A DNA stretch of 64,000 nucleotides from Hyphococcus sp. (lineage in GTDB: Bacteria; Pseudomonadota; Alphaproteobacteria; Caulobacterales; Parvularculaceae): NCBI GenBank assembly GCA_021776335.1, contig JAJFGB010000001.1, forward strand, positions 186,001 to 250,000, given 5' to 3'. The stretch's first letter is position 1. Each line of letters opens with the position of its first letter. Positions 33,528 through 42,791 of the stretch are shown here, piece after piece. The position numbers and the translations under genes are program-made. Below the pieces are notes generated by a model that ran no database searches, had not been told where the DNA came from, and saw nothing but the letters and a program-made list of their open reading frames with translations.

Positions 33528-34850
33528 ATGAGTGCGGGCCCCGCGTCGCCGCTCTACCGGGCTTATGTCCTTTTTATTCTGGTTGTCGTTTATACCTTCA
33601 ACTTCATTGACCGGCAGATCGTCGGCATCCTTGCCGTCCCGATCAAATCCGAACTGGCGCTTTCCGATACGCAGCTGAGCCTGATGGGCGGGCTGGCTTT
33701 TGCGCTGTTTTACACCTTTCTCGGCATTCCCATTGCGATGCTGGCGGATCGCAAAAGCCGCACCTGGATCATGACCATTGCGCTGGCGGTGTGGAGCGCC
33801 ATGACCGCGGCCTGCGGCTTTGCCCAGAACTTTACGCAGCTCTTTCTTGCGCGGCTCGGCGTCGGCGTCGGCGAAGCGGGCGGCGTTGCGCCGGCCTATT
33901 CGTTGATTGCGGACTATTTCCCGCAGGAACAACGCGCGCGTGCGCTGTCGATTTATTCTTTCGGCATTCCTGTCGGGTCAGCGCTTGGCATTTTGCTGGG
34001 CGGCGTTCTGACGAGCTATCTCGACTGGCGCGCGGCATTCATCATTGTCGGTCTTGCAGGGTTGGCGATTGCACCGATTTTTCGCCTGACCATGCGCGAG
34101 CCCAAACGCGGCGGCCTTGACGGCGTCGGCGCGATCACCACACCAGCGTCGCTTTCCGATGTGGTGCGGACATTGATCCGCAAGCCGAGCTTTTGGGGTT
34201 TGTCTTTCGGCGCCGCCAGTTCATCGATGATGGGCTATGGGCTGATCTTCTGGCTGCCGTCATTTTTTGTGCGCAGCTTTGGCGAAGCACTGCCTGGTTT
34301 TTTTGCCTGGATGCCCGCTTTTCTGGTCCCGGAAAACCCCAGCAGCCTTCTTTACGCCTCTTATTTTTATGCAACGATCTTGTTGCTGGGCGGCGTTGCC
34401 GGCATCTGGCTCGGGGGCGCTATGGCCGACCGCTATGGGCCCGACAAAAAAGCCGCCTATGCCATCGTGCCGGCGATTGCTTTTCTGGCAACCATTCCGT
34501 TTTTTATCACCGGCGTGCTGGCGCCATCACTATGGATCGCCTTTCCGGCATTTCTGGTGTTGCAGGCGTTAAGCCTTGTTTGGCTCGGCCCGGTGATCTC
34601 CGCCTTTCAGCATCTTGTGCAACCCAATATGCGCGCGACGGCATCAGCCATTTTTCTCTTTATCAATAATCTCATCGGCATCGGTCTTGGCAATCTTGTC
34701 ATTGGCGCCATCTCTGATGGTCTGGCGGCGCAGTTCGGTGACGAAAGTCTGCGCTATGCGATTTTGTCGGGCATTTTCTTTTATCTAATTGCCGCGGGTC
34801 TATTCATTTTTACCGCCCCGCGTCTCAAACGCGATTGGGAAGCGTGCTAA
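33528..34850 (+). CDS. MFS transporter, spinster-like
   Basis: 440 residues, twelve membrane helices. Signatures: YTFNFIDRQIVGILAVPIK at the N-terminus, ADRKSRTWIM as the loop 2-3 motif, LARLGVGVGEAGGVAPAYSL and RARALSIYSFGIPVGSALG, all of the spinster-type MFS subfamily. It starts at the base following the hydrolase stop and its ATGAG start has no separate ribosome binding site, so translation is probably coupled. It probably imports the product of the periplasmic hydrolase. A decayed duplicate of its last 150 nt lies at about 36290-36451. Confidence 0.95.
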   Translation: MSAGPASPLYRAYVLFILVVVYTFNFIDRQIVGILAVPIKSELALSDTQLSLMGGLAFALFYTFLGIPIAMLADRKSRTWIMTIALAVWSAMTAACGFAQNFTQLFLARLGVGVGEAGGVAPAYSLIADYFPQEQRARALSIYSFGIPVGSALGILLGGVLTSYLDWRAAFIIVGLAGLAIAPIFRLTMREPKRGGLDGVGAITTPASLSDVVRTLIRKPSFWGLSFGAASSSMMGYGLIFWLPSFFVRSFGEALPGFFAWMPAFLVPENPSSLLYASYFYATILLLGGVAGIWLGGAMADRYGPDKKAAYAIVPAIAFLATIPFFITGVLAPSLWIAFPAFLVLQALSLVWLGPVISAFQHLVQPNMRATASAIFLFINNLIGIGLGNLVIGAISDGLAAQFGDESLRYAILSGIFFYLIAAGLFIFTAPRLKRDWEAC

Positions 34851-35464
34851 AAAAAAGCATCCATGAGCGCCATCAAAAGCGACAAGCCGCCCGCAAGTCC
34901 GATAATGCCAAGTGCGATTTTGGCAATCCACTTGGTAAACCCGGCCGGCCCCATTATCTGCGCATCATGATCGGCGGCTTTACCTGCTTTTTCCAGCTGA
35001 AGCGCGACATCCAGCGTCGCCGGTTGAACCAGCTGCGGGAATAAAACCACGCCGATGATGCCGATTAACCGGTTTCGCTTTGCCGCTGCGCGCAACGTTT
35101 CTTTGTCGTCGTTGATACCCGGAGGCGGTCGAACAGTTTTCATCATCCGGCTTGCCGCTGCAATAATCGCAGGCAACAAAACAGTCATCCCAACAGCGAA
35201 CATTCGATCATCAGTATTTCCTTTTGTGAAGATCACAAGAGAGGGCAAAATCAAAAGGGCGCCCAGCCCCGCCGGAATCCCGATCGCATGGAGCGGGTTT
35301 TCAATTCTGCGACCAAACCAAACGGCAAAACAAGGCAGATAGAGAAGGCAGATGTTTGGGAGAAATCCGTTGGGCGTCCTCCAGTGGTCCATGCCACCCG
35401 CGATGCCAGCCACCAGGAATATGATGGCCGCAGTGATTGCCAGTCGTCGATCTGTTTCTTGCAT
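34847..35464 (-). CDS. Polytopic membrane protein, hypothetical
   Basis: 205 residues from the ATG at 35464 (the frame is open to 35515, but this start fits the N-terminus better). Five or so hydrophobic segments: about 10-27, 32-48, 57-75, 87-103, 130-150 and 185-205. Not recognised. Its stop overlaps the last codon of the MFS gene on the opposite strand, so the two genes converge with a 4-nt overlap. Confidence 0.7.
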   Translation of the reverse strand: MQETDRRLAITAAIIFLVAGIAGGMDHWRTPNGFLPNICLLYLPCFAVWFGRRIENPLHAIGIPAGLGALLILPSLVIFTKGNTDDRMFAVGMTVLLPAIIAAASRMMKTVRPPPGINDDKETLRAAAKRNRLIGIIGVVLFPQLVQPATLDVALQLEKAGKAADHDAQIMGPAGFTKWIAKIALGIIGLAGGLSLLMALMDAFF

Positions 35465-35632
35465 GATCTGCCCCGTCAGGTTTGCTCGTGGGTGAGCATT
35501 CTGGAATAGCCTCAACTATATCGTGTTCGCCAGTCAACAGAATCTGCAAATTTAACGGCTTGCCCAGTTTTTGAATGCCCAAAGCCTACGAATCTTCCAG
35601 TGCGCCTTTGCGGATCGCTGACGTGACGCCCG

Positions 35633-36154
35633 CTATTGCCTGATCTCGACGGTGGCGCCGACGGGGACAAGCCGCCATATCTCCTCGATTTCGTTTTCCG
35701 TTACCGCAATGCAGCCATGGGTCCAGTCGCGAATGCGGGCCGAGGCGGCATAAGGCGTGCGCATGCCCGGCGTGCCGTGAATGAAAATATCGCCGCCGGG
35801 ATCGTCCCCGCGCGCTTTGGCGGCAGCGCGATCATCCGTATCCGGATAAGAAATCCTGAGGCTTAAGTGAAACTGCGAATTGGGGTTTTTAAAGTCGATC
35901 TTGTAGCGCCCTTCGGGCGTTTTGCCGTCGCCCTCGCGTTTCTTGTCGCCAGAAGGCGCAAAGCCAAGCGCGATGCGGTAGGATTGAACAACCGCACCGT
36001 CTCGATAAAGCGTCATTTCGCGGTTTGATTTTTCGATGATGATGAGATCAACCGGCGCTTCAGCCCGCAGCTCATTCTGGGCCCCAATCTGTGTATCGGC
36101 GGCAAGCGCGGGAAGCAGCGAGGCAGAAAGGATGGCGGCGACAAGACGCAACAT
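35633..36154 (-). CDS. L,D-transpeptidase family protein (YkuD domain), second copy
   Basis: 173 residues. Signal peptide LRLVAAILSASLLPALAA, then a YkuD domain nearly identical in its conserved parts to the protein at 25069: GKTPEGRYKIDFKNPNSQF, IFIHGTPG, RDWTHGCIAVTENEIEEIWR. The catalytic Cys is present. Divergence is concentrated in the signal peptide and N-terminal linker. The presence of both copies and a remnant within 12 kb suggests local duplication. Periplasmic peptidoglycan L,D-cross-linking is the family role. Confidence 0.93.
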   Translation of the reverse strand: MLRLVAAILSASLLPALAADTQIGAQNELRAEAPVDLIIIEKSNREMTLYRDGAVVQSYRIALGFAPSGDKKREGDGKTPEGRYKIDFKNPNSQFHLSLRISYPDTDDRAAAKARGDDPGGDIFIHGTPGMRTPYAASARIRDWTHGCIAVTENEIEEIWRLVPVGATVEIRQ

Positions 36155-36289
36155 GGGTCAGCTCCAGTATCTGCACGCTCGCAGGAAAACTTGACCATTT
36201 AAGGGCGGGCCGCGAGCGCTGCCCCACCAAATCTGGCCAGCGCTGTTGGGCTGTGCGCTTAAGTTGAGGTAATGTGTCTTTTGATCACC

Positions 36290-36451
36290 GGCAATTTGTA
36301 ACGCTTGGCATTGGCGTCATCTCTGATGGTCAGGCGATGCAGTTTGGCGGTGAGTCACTGCGCCACGCGATTTTATCGGGCATTTCTTTTACCTGATCGC
36401 CGCGGGCCTATTTATTTTACCGCCCCGCGTCTCAAACGCGATTGGGAAACG
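36290..36451 (+). pseudogene. Decayed duplicate of the MFS gene 3' end
   Basis: The stretch reads ATTGGCGTCATCTCTGATGG, then closely follows the 3' end of the MFS gene at 33528 (parent region about 34693-34840), including the closing CCCCGCGTCTCAAACGCGAT. A one-base loss near 36386 breaks the frame. It is a partial copy of roughly 160 nt, beside the second L,D-transpeptidase gene. Confidence 0.85.
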
Positions 36452-36527
36452 CGAGAAGATAAAGTATTTGGCCAACTGCTGAGCTGGCGTGCCCATCTGT
36501 TGCATTCACTCCGGGCAGAAATGTTAA

Positions 36528-37112
36528 TCAACTGGCGTCCTCCAGCAAATTCCCATCCACATCGATTAGGCGGCAGAGACCGGCAGGATTATTCTGTTTG
36601 GCTGAGTATGTCTCGCACTCTCTAAGCGCCGTTTCTTTAACGAGTTCTGTTTCAAATCCGCCTGCGTAGCCCATTGAACCAGTTGGCCCGATTGCTAGCG
36701 CTTTTGGATTTGAATGGAGCAAGTAAGTCTCGTGATAAAACGTCCATGCCTTGTCAGATAGCTCAACGCCATTTGAAAGCGGCAGGTGTGCATTGCTTTG
36801 CGAATGCAATATTTCGCAAGTAGCGTCGATACCGCTTTCCACTTTGCAGCGATCGAGCGCTGCTTCTATTGCGTTCGAAAGCGTGTGCACTTCATAAAAA
36901 TATCCATGTGCGTTATTTTCGGATACAGCAAAGGCTTTCGCGCCGCCTTTGTCTCTATATTTGCGATTGAACGCTTGTTGAACATAGAAAGTTTGTTGGT
37001 CCCACTTTCCTTGGAAAGTGAGCTGTTGCGGCACGTTTTTGTCACCTGTGTTCGTGCACCCGGTGATCAAGGCAGATAACGCAATGACCAATAAAAATGA
37101 ATGTAAGTTCAT
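36528..37112 (-). CDS. Lipoprotein, hypothetical (DUF4189-like)
   Basis: 194 residues from the ATG at 37112, which opens a lipoprotein signal with LITGC (Cys19); the frame is open to 37145. The C-terminal half AKAFAVSENNAHGYFYEVHT, AIEAALDRCKVESG and a second Cys-bearing repeat (RECETYSAKQN...CRLIDVDG) resembles DUF4189-type domains, which contain paired cysteines. Function unknown. Located between the MFS remnant and a divergent region. Confidence 0.7.
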   Translation of the reverse strand: MNLHSFLLVIALSALITGCTNTGDKNVPQQLTFQGKWDQQTFYVQQAFNRKYRDKGGAKAFAVSENNAHGYFYEVHTLSNAIEAALDRCKVESGIDATCEILHSQSNAHLPLSNGVELSDKAWTFYHETYLLHSNPKALAIGPTGSMGYAGGFETELVKETALRECETYSAKQNNPAGLCRLIDVDGNLLEDAS

Positions 37113-37343
37113 GAGTGCTCTCCAATGCGTCATTACTATACTCACGCATTATAAAATTTCCACCATGATCCGCGTTTGCGAGCGCAATTTCTGGACATAA
37201 AGCGCTTGGTGATGCCTCTCTTTTAAGCCGATATTTTGATTGTTTCATCGCCGGTTAGATGTAAAGCGTCTTCGCGCCAACATTACCGAGCCATTTGTGC
37301 AGAATCTGTCCAGGGTTGATAAAGAGTATCGCCTCTCGCGTAG

Positions 37344-37361
37344 GGCGGGTTAAAACCCGCC
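37344..37361. terminator. Hairpin GGCGGGTT-AA-AACCCGCC
   Basis: Perfect 8-bp stem with a 2-nt loop, downstream of the amidohydrolase gene on the minus strand. No T-run is seen, so it may instead be one of the GTAGGGCGGG-type extragenic repeats; a related start occurs at 25050. Confidence 0.4.
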
Positions 37362-37443
37362 AATAAGCCGCTGACATAGGTCTTCATCGCTGGCGTTCCG
37401 GCGACGGAAGAAGATGGTGCTGCGGGGAATGAGGGGTCGGACG

Positions 37444-38883
37444 CTAATCCCCGTCGGCAATCGCCTTGGCCTCAGCCAGCAGGCTCTGCAAGTCCGCTGC
37501 TGAGCGCCATTGTCCGTTTGAAAAAACGCCGCTGACTTCTGCGGCGTTGCCGATGTCGGTGAGGGGATTGCCTGCAACCAGAATAAAGTCCGCACGCTTG
37601 CCGCTTTCAATGGTTCCTGCATTATCTGTCTCATCAAGATAAGCGGCCACATTGACCGTGCCGGTGCGCAACGCCTGGTATGGTGTAAGCCCCGCCTCAA
37701 CCATCAGTTCCAGTTCCTGGTGAACGGAAAAACCAGGAACGACGGCGCCAAAGGCGTCCGTGCCAAGCAAAATCGGCACACCGGCTTCGTGCATTTCATA
37801 GAGCAATGCCGAGAAAATTTCGAGATTATGGACGACGTGCTCAACAAGCGCATCATGCCCGCCCAAAGGCTTGCCCAAAACTTTGGCGAACCCGGTGCGA
37901 TATTCATTGGTTTCCGGATCCATATATTCGTCGCGCGTGCGCTTGGGCAAATAGACCAGACGTTCATCTGACTGCAGCACGGCAAAGAGATCATCAGCGA
38001 CATAATTGTGGATATATTGATAGATGATGATGGTCGGGTTGATATAAATGCCCGACGCTGCGACCTCACGCACAATCGGCGCGCGATATGCCGGGTCTCT
38101 CATGCGTTCAGCATGAGGGAAATAGGCATTGAGATAATTTTCCAGTGGCCCCGCCATGGCTTGCCCATGCGCGGGATCGCGGGAGACATAAACAAATTCT
38201 TCCATATGTTCGATTGAATTCATGCGCAGGCTGTCTGACAGCGGCCGAAGTTGTTGCGTGTGTCCGGTGGTGCGCAACCCCCGTTCGAGTGCGCCGTCAA
38301 TGAGAGCGTCATAGATCTCATTTTCCAAGGGACCATGGACTTTAATAACGTCATAGCCTTGCGCAACATGATGATCGAGCGTCGGCGCAACGTCCGCCAG
38401 TGTCGGCAATTCTTTAGCGTGTAATTGCGGTCCGCTCACCAGATAACGCGGACCATCCATGCGCTTTGCGGCAACATCAGCGCGCAGTTGCAGATGATCG
38501 ATATCAACATCGCCATTGCGATCGCCAAGGCCCATATTGACCACGGTAGTGACGCCATTGGCGAGTAACAGGTTGAACGCCGCCTGCGGGTCCATGCGTA
38601 TATGAATGTGCATGTCGGCCAGTCCCGGCATGAGATATCGGCCCGCACCGTCAATGCGCGTGGCGGCGTTGATGGCGCCCGCCGATGATTGATCGAGAAT
38701 GGCGACAATGTTGCCGTCGTGAACAGCAACGGCTTGATTGGCGAGGATGATTTCTGCGTTCATCGGCGCGACATTGACATTTTCAAAGACATAATCGGCG
38801 TCGATGGTTTCTCGTTGCTGCGTACAGCTGATTACCGCAATCGCCGCCAGTGACAGGCAGAACATTTTGATTATGTGACGCAT
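37444..38883 (-). CDS. Amidohydrolase family lipoprotein
   Basis: 479 residues. Lipoprotein signal ends AVISC (Cys20), so the enzyme is anchored in the envelope. Metal-binding motifs: HIH in LADMHIHIRMD, a Lys in VIKVHGP that could be carboxylated or be a conserved loop residue, GHTQQLR, a His in IEHMEEF and the GTDAFGA aspartate loop. The C-terminus ends ESGKRADFILVAGNPLTDI, the composite beta domain. These features are those of imidazolonepropionase/prolidase-like amidohydrolases acting on amides. Divergent from the YtcJ-like amidohydrolase at 39178. Confidence 0.9.
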   Translation of the reverse strand: MRHIIKMFCLSLAAIAVISCTQQRETIDADYVFENVNVAPMNAEIILANQAVAVHDGNIVAILDQSSAGAINAATRIDGAGRYLMPGLADMHIHIRMDPQAAFNLLLANGVTTVVNMGLGDRNGDVDIDHLQLRADVAAKRMDGPRYLVSGPQLHAKELPTLADVAPTLDHHVAQGYDVIKVHGPLENEIYDALIDGALERGLRTTGHTQQLRPLSDSLRMNSIEHMEEFVYVSRDPAHGQAMAGPLENYLNAYFPHAERMRDPAYRAPIVREVAASGIYINPTIIIYQYIHNYVADDLFAVLQSDERLVYLPKRTRDEYMDPETNEYRTGFAKVLGKPLGGHDALVEHVVHNLEIFSALLYEMHEAGVPILLGTDAFGAVVPGFSVHQELELMVEAGLTPYQALRTGTVNVAAYLDETDNAGTIESGKRADFILVAGNPLTDIGNAAEVSGVFSNGQWRSAADLQSLLAEAKAIADGD

Positions 38884-39177
38884 GGGATATTTCTTTCGCT
38901 TGGTTCACGCCCTGGTCGCGCTGAAGCTCTTAAGATGCACGCGCGTAGCGGGTTGGATGTCGCGGCTGCCAGTATTCTGAGATTATGCGACGAACAGAGG
39001 CCGCGATAGCGTGAGACGCTTTTTGTGGGGATGAGGTGGGGGACGCTATCGGAATTTCGCCAGCCTCTCAACCGCCGTCATTACTGGATTGATCCATGCG
39101 TGCATAAACAATTACCTATTCCGCGCTGTGCACTTTATGATGATCGCAGGGGCGAAAAGAGCTGAGGGGAATATTCG

Positions 39178-40911
39178 GTGACGAAATTACTGAAAAAATG
39201 TGGCGCGGGCGCCAGTTTGATTGCTGTCATTGCGTTTGGCGCCTGTTCAGACAGCGGCGAGACGGCGATATCCGATGCTCAGGAAAACACGCCTGATCTT
39301 TGTTTCCACAATGGTCATATTTATGATGGCGAGGGCGGTTATGCCAATGCGGGGCTGACGGTGATCGACGGCAAGATCGCCGGGCTTGAAGCAACAGCGG
39401 GCAATGCAGATTGCAGCCAATATGCAAATACCGCGGCGCAGATTATCGATCTTGAAAACGCCTATCTTTATCCCGGCTTTGTCGACGCGCACGCACATCT
39501 GTTGGAGATTGGCCTGCGCGAAATGACGCTCAACCTTGAAGGCATTGCGTCGATTGAAGCGGTGAAGGAAAAACTCGCTGAAGCGCGTGACCAGACGCCG
39601 GTCGGCGAAACGATATTTGGCCGGGGATGGATTGAAACTCATTGGCCCGAAGGACGGTTTTTATCAAAACATGATCTTGATGCGGTCGCGCCCGACCATC
39701 CGGTTTTGTTACAGCGCTGGGGCGGTCACGCTATGGCCGCAAATTCACTCGCACTGGAAATGGCGGGCATCACTAAAAATACGCCCCCGCCATTTGGCGG
39801 CGATATTTTGCTGAGCGATGATGGCGAGCCATCGGGCATGCTGATCGACAATGCACAAGGACTGGTTGACGCCCTGCTGCCTGAATTGACGGACGCGCGG
39901 CGTGAGGCGGCGTTCATTAAAGGCGCTGAGCTATACGCCACTGCGGGCTGGACCGGCATTCAGCCCATGTCCGTCAAAGCGCCGGATGTTGCAATGATCG
40001 AAGCGCTGTCCGATGCGGGTAAGCTCAACATACGGGTTTATAATGCGGTTGATTTTGCCGGCGCTGAGACATTGTTTGACGGGATCGCCGTTGACGGGCC
40101 GCGGCAAAACAAAAACGGTCACGTAACAACCCGCACGATCAAACTTTATACGGACGGCGCACTCGGTTCACGCGGCGCGGCGCTCCTTGCCCCTTACGCC
40201 GATCGGTCCGATAGCGATGGGTTGATGCTGATCGAAGAAGAAACGATCATGCCGATATTGGAGCGTGCGCTGCGCGACGGGATTCAAATGGCCACCCACG
40301 CCATTGGCGATAGAGCGAACCGCAAGGCGCTGGATTGGTATGAAGAGGCTTTTCGCCGGGTGCCCGAAGACGAGCGCAAGATTGCGCAGCCGCGCTGGCG
40401 TATCGAGCATGCGCAGATTTTGAGCCTGGATGATATCAAGCGGTTTAATGAGTTGGGCGTTATCGCGTCGATGCAACCGTCTCATGCAATCCTTGATCTT
40501 CATTTTGCCGTCGACCGATTGGGCGTCGAACGGCTTGCGGGCGGTTACGCCTGGCGCAGTCTTATTGATGACGGCGCGCTGATCGCCGCCGGGTCCGATG
40601 CGCCGTTCAACGGGGCCGGTGAGCCGCGTATTGAATTTTACGCGGCCGTTGCGCGCAAAGACGCGGATGGTTTCAGCGCCGAAGGCTGGTACCCTGATGA
40701 AAAAGTATCGCGCATTGAAGCGCTGACCATGCTGACCCAATGGCCTGCTTTCGCGGCTTTTGAAGAGGACCGGGCAGGGGCGATCAACATTGGCGGCAAT
40801 GCTGATTTCACCATCTTTGACAAGGATATTCTCGCCATTCCCGAGGCGGAGATATTGAGCGTGACGACCTTGCTGACGATTGTGGACGGTAAAGTCATTT
40901 ACGAACACTAG
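39178..40911 (+). CDS. YtcJ-like amidohydrolase lipoprotein
   Basis: 577 residues from a GTG start. Lipoprotein signal ends FGAC (Cys23). YtcJ-type signatures: PGFVDAHAHLLEIG, FGRGWIETHW, GGHAMAANSLALEMAGI, THAIGDRANRKALDWYEE, WRIEHAQIL, and GSDAPFNGAG, so the metal site is intact. The family hydrolyses amide or formamide bonds; the substrate is unknown. It is divergent from another amidohydrolase with a 294-bp shared upstream region, and the two may work on the same class of compound. Confidence 0.93.
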   Translation: MTKLLKKCGAGASLIAVIAFGACSDSGETAISDAQENTPDLCFHNGHIYDGEGGYANAGLTVIDGKIAGLEATAGNADCSQYANTAAQIIDLENAYLYPGFVDAHAHLLEIGLREMTLNLEGIASIEAVKEKLAEARDQTPVGETIFGRGWIETHWPEGRFLSKHDLDAVAPDHPVLLQRWGGHAMAANSLALEMAGITKNTPPPFGGDILLSDDGEPSGMLIDNAQGLVDALLPELTDARREAAFIKGAELYATAGWTGIQPMSVKAPDVAMIEALSDAGKLNIRVYNAVDFAGAETLFDGIAVDGPRQNKNGHVTTRTIKLYTDGALGSRGAALLAPYADRSDSDGLMLIEEETIMPILERALRDGIQMATHAIGDRANRKALDWYEEAFRRVPEDERKIAQPRWRIEHAQILSLDDIKRFNELGVIASMQPSHAILDLHFAVDRLGVERLAGGYAWRSLIDDGALIAAGSDAPFNGAGEPRIEFYAAVARKDADGFSAEGWYPDEKVSRIEALTMLTQWPAFAAFEEDRAGAINIGGNADFTIFDKDILAIPEAEILSVTTLLTIVDGKVIYEH

Positions 40912-40963
40912 CGCGGGGAGGCGGGTTTGGGGGCGTAAGTGCCGGCCAGAATGCTGGTGGCAG

Positions 40964-41194
40964 CAAAAATGATGCGTATACGGGGTGGTTATTGACTCGC
41001 AGCTAATTTACTCTACAATGTAGTAGATATGCCGGGCCGCATTTGATGTGCGAGATAAGTAATCTCGGTGCGTTGGAACTCATTGCGCTGGCTGCGACCT
41101 GTAACTGGCGGCAAGCCGCTATTTGTGTCATGATGGCTCTAGCCGTTTCTGCCAGACCGGAAATCTATCAGGCGCCAATTCTAGGGGGCGAAAG
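40964..41194 (+). promoter_or_regulatory. Long leader of the first DUF547 lipoprotein, duplicated downstream
   Basis: This stretch is about 70 percent alike to 42573-42791 before the second DUF547 gene. A candidate promoter is TTGACT (40992-40997), 16 nt, TACAAT (41014-41019), the latter within the palindrome CTACAATGTAG that is conserved in both copies (42612-42622). Both copies also share GCGTATACG at the left and TTTCTGCCAG and GGAAATCTATC near the start codon. Confidence 0.55.
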
Positions 41195-42523
41195 ATGATA
41201 GACACATTACGGATTAGCCAAATTCTGTTGGCAAGCATTGTTGTTGTTTGCCAGGGATGCGTCACTGCAGATGTTGAACCCTTTGTTTCGGATGCCGGTG
41301 CCGGGATTGACGCGCGTTACGACCAACAAACGTTTGGCGATGATACGCGTTTCGAAAAGTTCGCAGTCAGCGCAGCGCAGCCCCTTTACACGATTGATCA
41401 TGCGCCGTGGGCGGAGTTTTTAGCGGTTACAGTGATTGATGCCGGACCGTCCTCGCGGCAGGGCGCCGCGCGAAGAACCGGCGGTGTTCACACCGGGACA
41501 CGTATTTCGACAGGCAGTCGATCGAAATATCGGTTTGAAGCGAACAGAGTTTTGTTCCACCTGTTCAATAATGATACCAGAGAATTCATATCGACCTATC
41601 GCGCCGCAATTACTGGTCTTATGGATCAATATGAGTACAGTGATTTTGGCCGTGATGAGCAGCTCGCATTTTGGCTGAATTTGCATAACGCCATTCTTTT
41701 TGAAGAGATTGCAAAAAGACATCCGATTAGCCGGCCGAGAAATATTCGCGTCAGGAGCCACGGTGATGCGCTGCTGTTCGATGCAAAACTCGTGGTCGTC
41801 GCCGGCGAGCCGCTGAGCCTGAATGATATTCGGCATAGAATTGTTTACGCCAACTGGAGCGAGCCGGAAATTGTCTATGGCTTTTGGGATGGAACGATTG
41901 GCGGCGTCGATATCCAAACCAACGCGTTTACGGGGGCAAATGTCTGGACCCAACTCCGGGCAAACGGTCGCCGGTATGTCAATTCTCTTCGTGGTGTAGA
42001 ACCTTTTCCAGGCAATTTTGGCCGGGTCCATTTCCGCGTATCAAGAGTCTTTTGGGATGTCCGCGGATTATTTCCGGATTGGCCGCATGATCTATATGCG
42101 GAGTTAGATTCATACGCTGGTGTCTCGGTTGGCAGACTACTGAAGCAACCGCCGCCTTTATTGAGGCCTGTACGCTATGATGCATCAACAGCGGATTTTG
42201 GCGCCGGCGAGACGGCCCGATTTGGCGGCTCCGACAATATCGCTGCGGTGCTTAGCCTTGGCGGGGACGAAGGCAATGATCCGGATTCGTCGGGTACTGC
42301 TGTGAATATTCTCGAAAATTTCGGCGCGCCGGTTCAAAACGCCACCAGCCGTGGCGGCGTTTCACCAGATGCTCTGAAATTAAGGGATCAGGTGTTTGAG
42401 GATCGTCGCCGCCAACGAGAAGGTAGCGTAACGCTGGAAGATGTAGATACGCCCGACACTGATGAAGCGCCTGCGCCGGATTCCAGCGAAGATAGGCCTG
42501 ACGCAGTAGAAAAACAGAACTAG
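41195..42523 (+). CDS. DUF547 domain lipoprotein, first of a tandem pair
   Basis: 442 residues from the ATG at 41195 (AGGGGGCG before it). Lipoprotein signal ends CQGC (Cys22). The DUF547 core spans about 95-290: GRDEQLAFWLNLHNAILFEE, then ANVWTQLRANGRRYVNSLRG. It lacks the CASxxCPNL pair found in the DUF547 protein at 46124. An extended C-terminal region is low in complexity and acidic (TPDTDEAPAPDSSEDRPD). DUF547 is a transglutaminase/NlpC-like-fold family of unknown activity. The paralogue at 42792 is about 75 percent alike by eye. Confidence 0.85.
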   Translation: MIDTLRISQILLASIVVVCQGCVTADVEPFVSDAGAGIDARYDQQTFGDDTRFEKFAVSAAQPLYTIDHAPWAEFLAVTVIDAGPSSRQGAARRTGGVHTGTRISTGSRSKYRFEANRVLFHLFNNDTREFISTYRAAITGLMDQYEYSDFGRDEQLAFWLNLHNAILFEEIAKRHPISRPRNIRVRSHGDALLFDAKLVVVAGEPLSLNDIRHRIVYANWSEPEIVYGFWDGTIGGVDIQTNAFTGANVWTQLRANGRRYVNSLRGVEPFPGNFGRVHFRVSRVFWDVRGLFPDWPHDLYAELDSYAGVSVGRLLKQPPPLLRPVRYDASTADFGAGETARFGGSDNIAAVLSLGGDEGNDPDSSGTAVNILENFGAPVQNATSRGGVSPDALKLRDQVFEDRRRQREGSVTLEDVDTPDTDEAPAPDSSEDRPDAVEKQN

Positions 42524-42572
42524 GATGCGCTAAAGCCCCGCCACTTATCCGTTAGAGGTATGCGGGCGATAG

Positions 42573-42791
42573 AAAAAATGGTGCGTATACGAGGTTTGCC
42601 TCTAGTTCATTCTACAATGTAGTGGATATGCCAGGCCCCATTTGATGCGCGAAATAAGCAATCTTGGCGCGTTCGATATCATCGCACTGGCGCACGGCTA
42701 TTGGCAGTGAGCGGCTATTTGTGCCATGATTGCTTTAACCGTTTCTGCCAGATCGGAAATCTATCGGCGCCATTTCCAAGGGGGACGAAAG
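42573..42791 (+). promoter_or_regulatory. Duplicated leader of the second DUF547 lipoprotein
   Basis: The second copy of the leader at 40964-41194. It keeps GCGTATACG, the palindrome CTACAATGTAG and GGAAATCTATC, but the -35 equivalent is less clear. Conservation of the leader suggests that both genes are expressed under the same signal. Confidence 0.5.

Noticed and set aside
33048-33932. Open frame of 294 codons on the minus strand across the hydrolase and MFS genes
   Set aside because: Antisense to two clearly real genes, with Arg/His-rich shadow composition.
40168-40908. Open frame of 246 codons antisense to the YtcJ-like amidohydrolase
   Set aside because: The sense strand has a complete catalytic motif set, and the antisense translation does not look like a protein.
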